The position numbers and the translations under genes are program-made. Positions 27,633-36,681 of a stretch of DNA of 64,000 bases are shown in pieces. The notes below the pieces were generated by a model. That model ran no database searches. It was given only the letters and a program-made list of their open reading frames with translations, and was not told the origin of the DNA. Location: NCBI GenBank assembly GCA_902592655.1, contig CACJFE010000001.1, forward strand, positions 1-64,000, read 5' to 3'. Positions within the stretch are counted from its first letter, which is position 1, and each line of letters begins with the position of its first letter. The stretch comes from an uncultured Pelagibacteraceae bacterium. Its GTDB lineage: Bacteria; Pseudomonadota; Alphaproteobacteria; Pelagibacterales; Pelagibacteraceae.

Positions 27633-28916
27633 ATGTATAAAAAAATAGTTAGTTATTTATCTCTTGCTTCATTAATCACTCTTTTAAGTGCTCTTATTGT
27701 TTTTCTTGCAATTGACTTGAATATTTTAAATTCAAAAAAAAAATTGTATGAAACGTTTCCTAATTTTGAATTAAGAAAAATAATTTTTAAAAAAAACTCT
27801 GAAATAGAGCATTTTGAAAACGATTATAATATAAAATTTTTACCTTACACACAGTTTGAAAAAGTAAATTTTGTAAAAAAAAAAATTATATTTGAAAATG
27901 ATCTTATCTCTAAAAAAAAAAATTTAGATACATCAATAGCCTATAAAAGATATAATTCTTTTTATATTGATTTTTATAAAGATGATTTATTTTTAACTGA
28001 TCATATTGGAAATACTTATTATATAAAAAAAAAAGAATTGTTTTCTTCAACAAAAAATTTAAAAGCAAAAAACATTAAAGGAAATTTAAATGTAACTAGA
28101 GTTTTTGACTCGTTTATCTACAACGATAAGATTTTTGTTTCATTTACATCTCAGAAAGAAGAATGTAACGAAATTAATATTAGTTATGCAAAAATTAATC
28201 TTGAGAAATTAATTTTTGAAAATTTTTTTAGCTCAAATCATTGTAATAAGACAGGATCTCCTGGAAGAATTCAAATTTTTGAAAAACAGGGAATTAAAGG
28301 TCTATTAGTAAGCACTTCTGAAGGCAGACGAGATAAACCAGGTTTAACTACCCAGAAGAAAGAGTCATTATTCGGTAAAATTTTATTCATTCCGATAGAT
28401 GAACCTAACAATATTGAAATTTATTCTATGGGACATAGAGTTATACAAGGACTATCGGTTGATAATGGTATTATTATTTCTACAGAACATGGTCCACGCG
28501 GTGGTGATGAAATCAATAAAATTTTACCTAATAAAAATTATGGCTGGCCTATTGCCTCTCTTGGTGAGAGGTATGATTTTGATTATAAAAATGAAAATTT
28601 AAAGTACAAAAAAGACCATAAAGATAACAATTTTGAAGAGCCAATTTTCAGCTTCATTCCAAGTATAGGGATATCTGAAATTATAAAACTACCTAATTCA
28701 TTCTCAATATTTTATCAAGATCATTATGTTTTATCTTCATTAAATAGTGGAAGCATCTATTTCATAAGACTCAGTGAAGATAAAAGCAAAGTTATTACAT
28801 TAGAAAAAGTTTTTCTTAATAATAGGATTAGAGATATGAAGTTTTCAAAAGAAAATAATAGCATAATACTAGCTTTGGAGGAGAATGCAGAAATAGGTGT
28901 TTTAAGAAAAGAGTGA
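27633..28916 (+). CDS. Membrane-anchored PQQ-type sugar dehydrogenase-like beta-propeller
   Basis: Resembles the glucose/sorbosone dehydrogenase family, periplasmic beta-propellers that in some members bind PQQ. The 427-aa protein has an N-terminal membrane anchor at about 8-32. The family signature is clear in the C-terminal half: STEHGPRGGDEINKILPNKNYGWPI, preceded by YSMGHRVIQGLSVDN and LFGKILFIPID. The N-terminal half is highly divergent and lysine-rich. Since only the signature half is convincing, catalysis and cofactor are uncertain. It starts 17 bases after glpU and may be read through from the glycerol operon, but its base composition matches the A+T-rich region downstream. Confidence 0.65.
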   Translation: MYKKIVSYLSLASLITLLSALIVFLAIDLNILNSKKKLYETFPNFELRKIIFKKNSEIEHFENDYNIKFLPYTQFEKVNFVKKKIIFENDLISKKKNLDTSIAYKRYNSFYIDFYKDDLFLTDHIGNTYYIKKKELFSSTKNLKAKNIKGNLNVTRVFDSFIYNDKIFVSFTSQKEECNEINISYAKINLEKLIFENFFSSNHCNKTGSPGRIQIFEKQGIKGLLVSTSEGRRDKPGLTTQKKESLFGKILFIPIDEPNNIEIYSMGHRVIQGLSVDNGIIISTEHGPRGGDEINKILPNKNYGWPIASLGERYDFDYKNENLKYKKDHKDNNFEEPIFSFIPSIGISEIIKLPNSFSIFYQDHYVLSSLNSGSIYFIRLSEDKSKVITLEKVFLNNRIRDMKFSKENNSIILALEENAEIGVLRKE

Positions 28917-28919
28917 GAA

Positions 28920-29618
28920 TTACCTAAAAAAAAATTTATATAAAAGAAAATAAACTAATTGTGCAATTATTTTAAGTCTCATTTTACTAAATCCTTTGTC
29001 ACGATTTTTAAAATTAATAAACATCTCTTTAATTATAATTTTGTTAGAAGTACTTAAAATAATATCAAGTAAAATTTTATATCCTAATAAAAAAAGTTTT
29101 TTCTTACTTTTTTTAAATATTATTTTTTTGATAATAAAAAAACCAGACATGGGATCTTTTAAATTCAAACTAAATAAGAAATTAGTAATTGAATTTAAAG
29201 ATTTTGAAACGTAAAATCTTAAGACTCCAAGATTTACCCTTTCATTGTTAATCATATTTCTTGACCCCACAAGTATATCGCAATTATTTTTTTGAAAGGC
29301 ATACATCATTTTTTTTAGGTCTGAAGGATGGTGTTGTAAATCACCGTCCATTACAATTAAATTTTCATATTTAGATTTTGAAAAACCATAGACAACAGAT
29401 TTTGATAAGTCTCTAGGTTTTTCTTTTCTTATCAAAAATTTAATTTTTTTATTTTTTAGCTTCTTAAAAACTTCAATTGATCCATCTCTAGAGTCATCAT
29501 CTACAAAAATAATCTCATACTTATTAATTTGATTATTGAGAACTTTAGTTAATGATGATAATAACTTTATTAAGTTTTTTTTTTCTTTATAAATCGGAAT
29601 TATTATTGAAAAATTCAT
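28920..29618 (-). CDS. GT2 glycosyltransferase, polyprenyl-phosphate sugar synthase type
   Basis: Likely transfers a sugar from a nucleotide sugar to a polyprenyl phosphate at the inner membrane face (dolichyl-phosphate mannosyltransferase-like). The 232-aa GT-A domain shows SIIIPIYKEKKNLIKLL, IIFVDDDSRDGS, LIVMDGDLQHHP and LKDPMSGFFIIKK, all in the right order. The C-terminus ends in a hydrophobic stretch without a clear pair of TM helices. It is divergent, across 47 bases, from a GT-C-like membrane protein that would be a natural consumer of polyprenyl-linked sugar. Substrate unknown. Confidence 0.85.
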   Translation of the reverse strand: MNFSIIIPIYKEKKNLIKLLSSLTKVLNNQINKYEIIFVDDDSRDGSIEVFKKLKNKKIKFLIRKEKPRDLSKSVVYGFSKSKYENLIVMDGDLQHHPSDLKKMMYAFQKNNCDILVGSRNMINNERVNLGVLRFYVSKSLNSITNFLFSLNLKDPMSGFFIIKKIIFKKSKKKLFLLGYKILLDIILSTSNKIIIKEMFINFKNRDKGFSKMRLKIIAQLVYFLLYKFFFR

Positions 29619-29665
29619 TTAATTTGTATTAAGTAATAATTATTTATATTATATCATATATTTTA

Positions 29666-31294
29666 ATGAAGAAACTAAAGTCGAAAAATAATTACATCTA
29701 TATATTACTATTTTTTATTTCAATAATTGGCGTTTATACTTATCAAGATTACGGCGTAGGTATTGAAGAGCATTTTCAAAGAAAATCAGGTTTTTATTGG
29801 TTAAATTTTTTATTGAGTTACACAGATTTTGAAACTTTAAAACATACAGCCTTCATAAAATTAGAAGAAATTAAATTATTTTCTCCCAGATTGTATCCAA
29901 TTGAGCAATTAGGATTTTATGGAGTATTATTTGACGTTCCTACAGCGTTTATTGAAACCTTTTTTAACATACAAAATCCAAATGATTATTTTTACTTTAG
30001 ACATATATTAATTTTTTTTATTTTTTTACTTAGTGGTTTTTGTTTTTATAAAATTATAGTATCTAGATTTAAAAATATTAACCTAGCTTTAATAGGCTTT
30101 ATTTTTTACGTATTTTCACCACGTATATACGGAAATATTTTTTTCGATAATAAAGATATTTTTTTCCTATCAATATTTACTATAAATGTTTTCTTTTTTT
30201 TAAAATATCTTAAAAAGAAAAATTATCTTAATCTAATTTTTTTTTCTTGTTTATGTGCTTTGTCAACTTCTTCAAGGATTATTGCCTTATTAATTCCAAT
30301 AGCATTTTTAATTATATTAGTCATTGAAATTGCAAACTCAAAAAATATCAAAATTCAGTTTTTTAGATTTTTAATTTTTTTTATAACTTTTTTTATAGTT
30401 CTAATAATTCATTGGCCTTATTTATGGACATTGAATTGGAATCAAATGTTAAATTTTTTTCAACCTTTTTTTTATGCCATGAATCCTTGGGTTTTTTTTA
30501 ACGGAGAATTTTATCAATCTAAGTATTTACCATATTCTTATATTCCCATTTGGATTATTATTACAACACCAATTTATATTTTGTTATTTTTTATTTTTGG
30601 TTTTTACAAACATACAAAAAGAGTCTTTACTAGATTTTTAAATATTAGGGAAAATTTGATAAATCAGCATGACATTTGGAGATCAAGTAATGAAAAATTT
30701 GATTTATTTTTATTAATAAATTTTTTATTAGTAGTATTATTATATATCTCAATTAATCCTGCACTTCTAAGTGGCTGGAGGCATTTTTATTATCTTAATT
30801 TTTTTATGATCTATTATTGTTGTTATTTTCTTTATATTATTCTTTTTAGTTCAAAAAAAAAATTAATTCTTTCAATTCTTGTCCCTCTTAGTCTATTTAC
30901 AACTTATGAAAATTATAAATATCATCCATTTCAAAGTGTATATTTTAATAATTTGATTACAAAAAAATATAAAAAAAGTTTTGAAATTGATACTCAATCT
31001 TTGTCAAGAGTTCATGCTATAAAAGAAATACTTAAAGAAGACGGTAAACTTAATATAGCGACCGCATCCTGGACTCCTTTAGAAAATGCCAGATCACTTA
31101 TACCAATTAGTGAATGGGATAGACTGATTTTTGTTGGAACAGAATATGATAAGGCTGATTTTATCTATTCTAATTTTTATTATGAAGTTAATATTAATTA
31201 TAATAAAAAATATGAAATTCCTGAAAATTTTTCTTTATATAAAACACTCGTGATTGATGGTACAAGAATATATTCAATATACAAAAAAATATAA
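29666..31294 (+). CDS. Polytopic GT-C-like glycosyltransferase (GT39/ArnT-like)
   Basis: Putative membrane glycosyltransferase using a lipid-linked sugar. The 542-aa protein has about ten to twelve predicted helices and a C-terminal soluble part of about 100 residues. The acidic first periplasmic loop DYGVGIEEHFQ fits the GT-C first-loop pattern. FSPRIYGNIFFDNKDIFF resembles the second acidic loop of PMT-like enzymes. I recognise the superfamily from topology and these loops only; the acceptor is unknown. It is followed after one base by a small membrane protein and lies in the A+T-rich accessory stretch. Confidence 0.65.
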   Translation: MKKLKSKNNYIYILLFFISIIGVYTYQDYGVGIEEHFQRKSGFYWLNFLLSYTDFETLKHTAFIKLEEIKLFSPRLYPIEQLGFYGVLFDVPTAFIETFFNIQNPNDYFYFRHILIFFIFLLSGFCFYKIIVSRFKNINLALIGFIFYVFSPRIYGNIFFDNKDIFFLSIFTINVFFFLKYLKKKNYLNLIFFSCLCALSTSSRIIALLIPIAFLIILVIEIANSKNIKIQFFRFLIFFITFFIVLIIHWPYLWTLNWNQMLNFFQPFFYAMNPWVFFNGEFYQSKYLPYSYIPIWIIITTPIYILLFFIFGFYKHTKRVFTRFLNIRENLINQHDIWRSSNEKFDLFLLINFLLVVLLYISINPALLSGWRHFYYLNFFMIYYCCYFLYIILFSSKKKLILSILVPLSLFTTYENYKYHPFQSVYFNNLITKKYKKSFEIDTQSLSRVHAIKEILKEDGKLNIATASWTPLENARSLIPISEWDRLIFVGTEYDKADFIYSNFYYEVNINYNKKYEIPENFSLYKTLVIDGTRIYSIYKKI

Positions 31295-31295
31295 G

Positions 31296-31559
31296 ATGAA
31301 ACTTTTTATCTACAAATCTTTATTAGCATGTTTTTTAGTCTTTATACTTTTCCATTTAACCGTTGGTTATACTGTAAGAAGTTATGAAATAAAAATATAT
31401 AATTACTTTTCTAAAGACAAGATAAATTATATAAAACATAAATTAAGATCTGAATTGAAAGATGGTTTAAATCAAGATCGAATTTTATCAAAAGATGACT
31501 CCATTCTTATAAATAATTTTTTGGAAAAAATTAGTAATGAATTAAAAGATGCAAAATAG
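31296..31559 (+). CDS. Small bitopic protein, unknown
   Basis: I do not recognise it. The track's ORF begins at 31254 inside the previous gene. The better start is ATG 31296, one base after that gene's stop, giving 87 aa beginning MKLFIYKSLLACFLVFILFHL, an N-terminal anchor or signal. The rest is a charged, probably helical periplasmic tail (KDKINYIKHKLRSELKDGL) ending ISNELKDAK. It sits between the GT-C-like gene and the aminotransferase with tiny spacers, so it is probably part of the same transcript. An accessory role to the glycosyltransferase is a guess from position. Confidence 0.65.
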   Translation: MKLFIYKSLLACFLVFILFHLTVGYTVRSYEIKIYNYFSKDKINYIKHKLRSELKDGLNQDRILSKDDSILINNFLEKISNELKDAK

Positions 31560-31564
31560 TTTGT

Positions 31565-32776
31565 ATGTTTTCTAAAAGAACACGTTTATACACAAGTTTT
31601 AATATCATTAATCTTTTTCAAATTCTTAAATCTTTTTTTTTCAAAAAAAAAAATTTTGAGTCACAAATTCAAAATTACCTAAAAGTTAAAAATTTAAAAC
31701 TTACTTCTTTAGGAAGAACAGCTTTATATGATATTATTAAGCTTATAATTAAAGATAAAAATAAAAAAAAGTTTTTTATTGCACCTTACACGATTCCAGC
31801 TGTAATACATGCCGTTAAATATGCTGGAGGAGAAATTAAATTTATTGATATAAATAAAGAAACTGGTTTGATTGACGAAGATAAATTGGAAAGCGAAATA
31901 GATGATAATTCTGCCGGTGTAATAATTACCCATTTATATTCTAACTCAGAAGATATTAAAAAGTTTATAACGAGATTTCAAAATAAGATAAATATTATCG
32001 AAGACGCAGCAATTAATTTTGGCTCAAAGATTAATGATAAATATTTAGGTACATTAGCGGATTACGGATTTTTTAGTTTTAATATTGTTAAGAATTTAAA
32101 TACTCTAAATGGGGGAGCAATTTATATTAAAAATAATGAAACTTATAATAAATATAAATTAGAAAGAAAGATAAAAAAATTTCCAATTAAAATAACTTTT
32201 AACCTTTTAATTACAGTTTTAATTTTAAAAATAATGTTTAATAATTTTTCTTATCAATTTTTTCATTTTATTTTAAAAATTATTTACGAGAAAAGAATTG
32301 ATTATATTTTAAAGAAAATTTATCCGATTCTCTACCACACTTATGAAAAAAATTTACCTGTTATCTATCAATATGATTTTAACTGGCTGATGAATGATGT
32401 GGGAATTTATAATTTAAAACAAATAGAAATTAATTACAGAGAAAGATTGGAAAAAGCAAAAATATATAATGATTTGATAGATGATAGAGTTGCATTTAAA
32501 ATGGAATGCTTCAAAAATGAAAATGCACTTTTAGAGTATACAATTATTTTAAAAAATGTGAGTAATAAAATTGCTCATTCAAAGTTGATGGAGAGAGGTT
32601 ATGATATAAGGCATACTTGGTATATTAACAACACGAAAGAAAAAAATAATTTAGATCCAACAAACTTTAAAGACACATATTTTATTGAAGAATATATTTT
32701 TTGTTTACCAGTTCATAAAAATATTAGCAGTGAAGACATAAAAAAAATTTCAGCTATAATAAATACTTTCATTTAA
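31565..32776 (+). CDS. DegT/DnrJ/EryC1-family PLP aminotransferase
   Basis: Probable sugar aminotransferase. The 403-aa protein carries the family's elements: TSLGRTALYDII near residue 48, APYTIPAVIHAVKYAGGEIKFIDI, GVIITHLYSNSEDI, the PLP-ring Asp in IIEDAAINFGS and the Schiff-base lysine in FFSFNIVKNLNTLNGGAIY. The C-terminal part ends with FCLPVHKNISSEDI, as in DegT proteins. The region 195-255 is unusually hydrophobic and lysine-rich, with a possible membrane-associated helix. It precedes a putative acetyltransferase by 3 bases. The amino-sugar substrate is unknown. Confidence 0.82.
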   Translation: MFSKRTRLYTSFNIINLFQILKSFFFKKKNFESQIQNYLKVKNLKLTSLGRTALYDIIKLIIKDKNKKKFFIAPYTIPAVIHAVKYAGGEIKFIDINKETGLIDEDKLESEIDDNSAGVIITHLYSNSEDIKKFITRFQNKINIIEDAAINFGSKINDKYLGTLADYGFFSFNIVKNLNTLNGGAIYIKNNETYNKYKLERKIKKFPIKITFNLLITVLILKIMFNNFSYQFFHFILKIIYEKRIDYILKKIYPILYHTYEKNLPVIYQYDFNWLMNDVGIYNLKQIEINYRERLEKAKIYNDLIDDRVAFKMECFKNENALLEYTIILKNVSNKIAHSKLMERGYDIRHTWYINNTKEKNNLDPTNFKDTYFIEEYIFCLPVHKNISSEDIKKISAIINTFI

Positions 32777-32779
32777 CAC

Positions 32780-33346
32780 ATGACTTACAAATTAGTTAAA
32801 ACTAATAATAATCTGAAAAACATATACGATATAGTATGTAAAAATATAACTGATAGTATATTTATATATCTTGGTTTAGATTTTTTTAAAAATCTGGTTT
32901 TGAACAAAATTATTCATATTTATTGTATTAAAGATAAAGAAAAAATTTCGGCGATATTAACTGTCATCAATTATAGAAATTACAAATCTATTAATAAAAT
33001 AATAGTAAAATATTTAATTTTTAATCCAATAAAAATCTTATTTAGCTTTTTTAAATTGCTTAAAGCTTCGAAAAAAGGTTCTAATCTAGGGATAAATAAC
33101 AGTTATTTACATTTATTGCATTTGGTAATTTTCAATCAAGATTTTAGGAAAATTACATTAAAAAAAAAGGACATAATTTTTGACAAATTTTTTAAAAAAA
33201 TTTTAAAAGAACACAAATCAAAAACTTTATTCTTGTGCTTTGACAATAAAAACAAAAAAGCCAAAAAATTTTATTCTAGAAATAACTTCAAAAAGTTTTA
33301 TAAGATAAGAAATATTCTTTATTTTAAAAAGGAATTTATTATCTAA
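32780..33346 (+). CDS. Putative GNAT-like N-acetyltransferase
   Basis: Weakly recognisable 188-aa protein. The C-terminal segment LFLCFDNKNKKAKKFYSRNNFKKFYK matches the terminal helix-strand pattern of GNAT acetyltransferases (N-x-x-A-x-x-F-Y-x-x-x-x-F). The acetyl-CoA loop is not obvious. Position between an aminotransferase and an oxidoreductase suggests N-acetylation of an amino sugar, which is inference. Very A+T-rich, with long lysine/asparagine runs. It starts 3 bases after the aminotransferase and ends directly at the start of the next gene. Confidence 0.5.
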   Translation: MTYKLVKTNNNLKNIYDIVCKNITDSIFIYLGLDFFKNLVLNKIIHIYCIKDKEKISAILTVINYRNYKSINKIIVKYLIFNPIKILFSFFKLLKASKKGSNLGINNSYLHLLHLVIFNQDFRKITLKKKDIIFDKFFKKILKEHKSKTLFLCFDNKNKKAKKFYSRNNFKKFYKIRNILYFKKEFII

Positions 33347-34273
33347 ATGACTTATTTTCAAAATATTTTAATTGGATCTGGAATGAGCTCATTGGTTTTC
33401 TATATGAACTCAAAGAAAAAATTAAAAGTTATTTCTTCAAATAAAAGAAAAATTTTCAAAAGTAAAAATTTTTATGAAAATGATATGATTGGTGGAAATA
33501 GTAATATTTGGGGTGGTTATATTAATTTTAAAAGACATAAAAAATTTTTAAACGTTAAAGAATACAAAAAAATTTTTAATAAAAAATTATTTAAAACTAA
33601 AAAAATTTTTAATGATAAATCTTTGTTTTCAAACACTTATTCACTTGTGGACGAAAACGATCAAATTTTTAGAGTTAAACAAGATCATTTTAATAATAGT
33701 ATTTTAAATGAAAAAGTTGAAAGATTTATAATTAAAAAAAAATTTGTTGAACTTAAAACAAAAAAAAAATCAATATTTACTCAAAAATTAACTTTGTGTG
33801 TGGGAAATCTTAATCTAATTAAACTTTTATATAACTCACACTTTATAAAATCTAGGGATGTAATATCATTTGATGACGGTGGATGTAGTTATGTTTTAAA
33901 TTTTTTCATTAACTTTAAAAAGAACTATTATATTCCTATGCCTATTAGTAAAATTATTGAAAAAGTTCTTTTTAAAAAATCGAAAAAATACAAACTTTTG
34001 TCCTCGAGTTTTGTACTTCAAAAATTTTCTAAAAAAGTTAATAATTATAATTTTTTATGTAAAGATTTATTAAATGTTGACAAGTTTAAATTAAGATTTT
34101 TTTTGTCAAATCATGTTGTTAATTTAAAAATTAATAATGTTCCTTTAAGAAAATTTTTATATAACAAATCAAAAAATATTGATGTTTTCTGCAGTGGAGT
34201 TTTAAAAAAATATTTACCTGGACCCATCATTCAAGATCTGGTCCATGACATTACAAGAAAAAAAATTAAATAA
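33347..34273 (+). CDS. Short GMC-like FAD oxidoreductase, possibly degenerate
   Basis: The 308-aa protein begins with a dinucleotide-binding-like strand and turn (FQNILIGSGMSSLVFY) and has MIGGNSNIWGGYI near residue 50, very like the GG-S-x-x-WGG motif of GMC oxidoreductases. It is far shorter than usual GMC enzymes (about 500-600 aa). The C-terminal catalytic His-Asn/His part is not visible, although CSGVLKKYLPGPI occurs near the end. It could be a reduced specialised enzyme or a decaying one. The frame is open without internal stops. It follows the GNAT-like gene with no spacer. Confidence 0.5.
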   Translation: MTYFQNILIGSGMSSLVFYMNSKKKLKVISSNKRKIFKSKNFYENDMIGGNSNIWGGYINFKRHKKFLNVKEYKKIFNKKLFKTKKIFNDKSLFSNTYSLVDENDQIFRVKQDHFNNSILNEKVERFIIKKKFVELKTKKKSIFTQKLTLCVGNLNLIKLLYNSHFIKSRDVISFDDGGCSYVLNFFINFKKNYYIPMPISKIIEKVLFKKSKKYKLLSSSFVLQKFSKKVNNYNFLCKDLLNVDKFKLRFFLSNHVVNLKINNVPLRKFLYNKSKNIDVFCSGVLKKYLPGPIIQDLVHDITRKKIK

Positions 34274-34317
34274 TTATATTTGCTAATCTTGTAAAAATAG
34301 ACTATTAGGTATTTTAA

Positions 34318-35322
34318 ATGGTAAATATTGGTATAAATGGTTTTGGACGAATTGGCAGATTAATCTTAAGAGCACTTCTTGAAAATTACCAAGGAAAAAT
34401 CAAAGTGGTAGGAATAAACGATCTAGGATCAATCGAAGCAAATGCTCATTTAATTAAATTTGATAGCACTCATGGAACTTTAAATTTTGATGTGAACACT
34501 AGTGATGATGGATTTCAAATAGGAGATCAAAATATTAAAGTTTTTTCGGAAAAAGATCCTTCTAAATTACCATGGGGTAAAATTGGTGCTGACATAATTC
34601 TAGAATGCACTGGTTTTTTCCTCGACAAACCATCTGCTGCTAAACATATATCTGCTGGAGCTAAAAAAGTTATTATATCTGCACCAGCTAAAGAAGTAGA
34701 TTTTACAGTGGTCCAAGGAGTTAACAATAAGGAGTTAAAAAAAGAACATAATATTATTTCTAATGGATCTTGCACAACTAATTGCCTAGCTCCAGTTGCA
34801 ATGGTTTTAGAAAATAATTTTGGGATAAAGTATGGTTACATGACAACAATTCATAGTTATACCGGAGATCAAAAATTATTAGATACATTACATAAAGATT
34901 TAAGAAGAGCTCGATCTACTGAGGGATCGATGATACCCACATCTACAGGAGCAGCTAAAGCTATGAGTTTAGTTTTACCTAGCTTAAAAGGGAAATTAGA
35001 TGGAACCGCAATAAGAGTACCGACTCCAAATGTATCTTTAATCGATTTTACTCTTGTAACCGAAAAAGAGACAACTCCTGATACGATTAATCAAGCTATG
35101 GAGTCAGCTGCAAACAAGGAGTTAAAAGGTATTCTTGATATTAATAGTAAACCTTTAGTATCAAAAGATTTCAATCATAATCCTAATAGTTCGATTTTTG
35201 ATATTACTCAAACGCAGGTAATTAAGGGAAAATTTAGCAGAGTATTGTCTTGGTACGATAATGAATGGGGTTTTTCTAACAGGATGTGTGACACTGCAAT
35301 CCAAATTGCAACTTTTATTTAA
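34318..35322 (+). CDS. gap: Glyceraldehyde-3-phosphate dehydrogenase
   Basis: Oxidises and phosphorylates glyceraldehyde 3-phosphate with NAD. The 334-aa length is standard. NIGINGFGRIGRLILRA opens the NAD fold, the catalytic Cys is in SNGSCTTNCLAP, the substrate segment is TTIHSYTGDQ, and SWYDNEWGFSNRM ends the catalytic domain. RVPTPNVSLIDFT is also present. It returns the sequence to ordinary composition after the A+T-rich accessory stretch and is probably core genome. The upstream 44 bases contain no clear terminator. Confidence 0.97.
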   Translation: MVNIGINGFGRIGRLILRALLENYQGKIKVVGINDLGSIEANAHLIKFDSTHGTLNFDVNTSDDGFQIGDQNIKVFSEKDPSKLPWGKIGADIILECTGFFLDKPSAAKHISAGAKKVIISAPAKEVDFTVVQGVNNKELKKEHNIISNGSCTTNCLAPVAMVLENNFGIKYGYMTTIHSYTGDQKLLDTLHKDLRRARSTEGSMIPTSTGAAKAMSLVLPSLKGKLDGTAIRVPTPNVSLIDFTLVTEKETTPDTINQAMESAANKELKGILDINSKPLVSKDFNHNPNSSIFDITQTQVIKGKFSRVLSWYDNEWGFSNRMCDTAIQIATFI

Positions 35323-35346
35323 TTTAAATTAAATTAATATGTAATT

Positions 35347-36681
35347 ATGAATTCGTCTGTCAGATTAATCAATCATGCTTCAGCAAAAATTAGTTTAGAT
35401 AACATCTCTATTGTATCCGATCCTTGGTATGAAGGCTCTGTGTTTCATAAGGGTTGGAAACTAATTCATGAATTGCCAATTGAAGAAACTAAAAAATATC
35501 TTGAGAATACAAACTACATTTATATTTCACACGAACATCCAGATCATTTTAGTCCAAGCTTTTTTTTAAATAATGAATACAAAGAGATACTAAATCGCAA
35601 TAATACCAAAATTCTTTTTCAAAAAACTAAAGATAAGCGAGTTCTTAAATTCTTGGAGAAAAGAGGATATAGGGTAATTGAAGTGCCAAATAATGAATAT
35701 GTAACTTTAGAAAACGGTGTCAAAGTAAAGATTATAAAATTTGGATATATCGATTCAGCATTAATTATTGAAGGTTCAACTGATAAAATTTTAAATCTTA
35801 ATGATTGTCCACTAAATGATATTAATGAAATAAAAAGATTTAGAAAAGATCATGGTAAATTTGATTTACTCTTAACCCAATTTAGCTATGCAGCTTGGAA
35901 GGGCAATGAAGATAATATAGAATATAGGAAAAAAGCAGCTTCTGAAAAAATAGAAACCATGATTAATCAATATAATATACTAGAATGCAAAAAAATAATT
36001 CCATTTGCTAGCTTTATTTATTTTTCTAATAAATTAAATAAATTCATGAATGATCAAATAAATCAGCCCCATATTTTTCAAAATCAATTAATGTCAAAAA
36101 TCGACTCAATAATTCTTAAACCTGGTGAGATACAAGATATAAAACAATTAAAACAAAAAGATAGTTCATTGAATTTTTGGAAAGATCAGTATGCTAAAAT
36201 CGAATCTTTGCCAATGGATAACTTCGATAAATCTGTAAATTTTCAAGAGTTATTAGCTGAATATTCTAAATATAAGCAAAAAATACTAGATATAAATTCA
36301 AAATTAATGATTTATCTAGCATCTAAAATCAAATTTTTAAATTTCTTTCAGCCAATTAATATTTTTTTATTAGATCATAAAAAAAATTATGAGTTTTCAC
36401 TATTTAAAGGTTTTAAAGAAACAAAAAATAACAATTACGATATATCTATGCACAGTGAGTCTCTTTTTTTTATTTTTAAAAATGATTTTGGTTATGACAC
36501 TTTAACTGTTAACGGATGTTTCATTGCTCCTAAAAAAGGATTTATAAAATCTACAAGATCTTTTGCTATAGGTAGCTTAAACTCTATGGGCTTAAAAGTT
36601 AATTTTAATCTAATTTTTAATTTAAAACTAGTTTCATTCTTTTTTACCCTTTTAAGAAAAGTATCAAAAAAACTTAAATGA
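35347..36681 (+). CDS. MBL-fold metallohydrolase-like protein
   Basis: A 444-aa protein with a metallo-beta-lactamase-fold N-terminal half. VRLINHASAKISLDNISIVSDPWY is typical of UlaG/CMAH-like members, and YISHEHPDHFSPSF carries the HxHxDH zinc motif. Later segments DSALIIEGSTDKILNLNDC and DLLLTQFSYAAW continue the fold. The C-terminal about 200 residues are unassigned. It overlaps the downstream SGNH-hydrolase gene by 4 bases, so the two likely work together, possibly in modifying a surface glycan or lipid. The substrate is unknown, and the comparison with CMP-sialate hydroxylase-like proteins is from memory of the motif layout. Confidence 0.7.
   Translation: MNSSVRLINHASAKISLDNISIVSDPWYEGSVFHKGWKLIHELPIEETKKYLENTNYIYISHEHPDHFSPSFFLNNEYKEILNRNNTKILFQKTKDKRVLKFLEKRGYRVIEVPNNEYVTLENGVKVKIIKFGYIDSALIIEGSTDKILNLNDCPLNDINEIKRFRKDHGKFDLLLTQFSYAAWKGNEDNIEYRKKAASEKIETMINQYNILECKKIIPFASFIYFSNKLNKFMNDQINQPHIFQNQLMSKIDSIILKPGEIQDIKQLKQKDSSLNFWKDQYAKIESLPMDNFDKSVNFQELLAEYSKYKQKILDINSKLMIYLASKIKFLNFFQPINIFLLDHKKNYEFSLFKGFKETKNNNYDISMHSESLFFIFKNDFGYDTLTVNGCFIAPKKGFIKSTRSFAIGSLNSMGLKVNFNLIFNLKLVSFFFTLLRKVSKKLK

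Noticed and set aside
31254-31295. Extended start of the 87-aa small protein
   Set aside because: The extension lies inside the GT-C-like gene. ATG 31296 follows its stop directly and begins the hydrophobic segment.
27700-34273. Repeat or CRISPR-like signal from long A and T runs
   Set aside because: Runs reflect lysine/phenylalanine codons in very A+T-rich genes. No regular spacing or repeated unit was seen.
28900-34300. Prophage or integrative element
   Set aside because: No integrase, transposase, structural phage gene or flanking direct repeats were found in the stretch.
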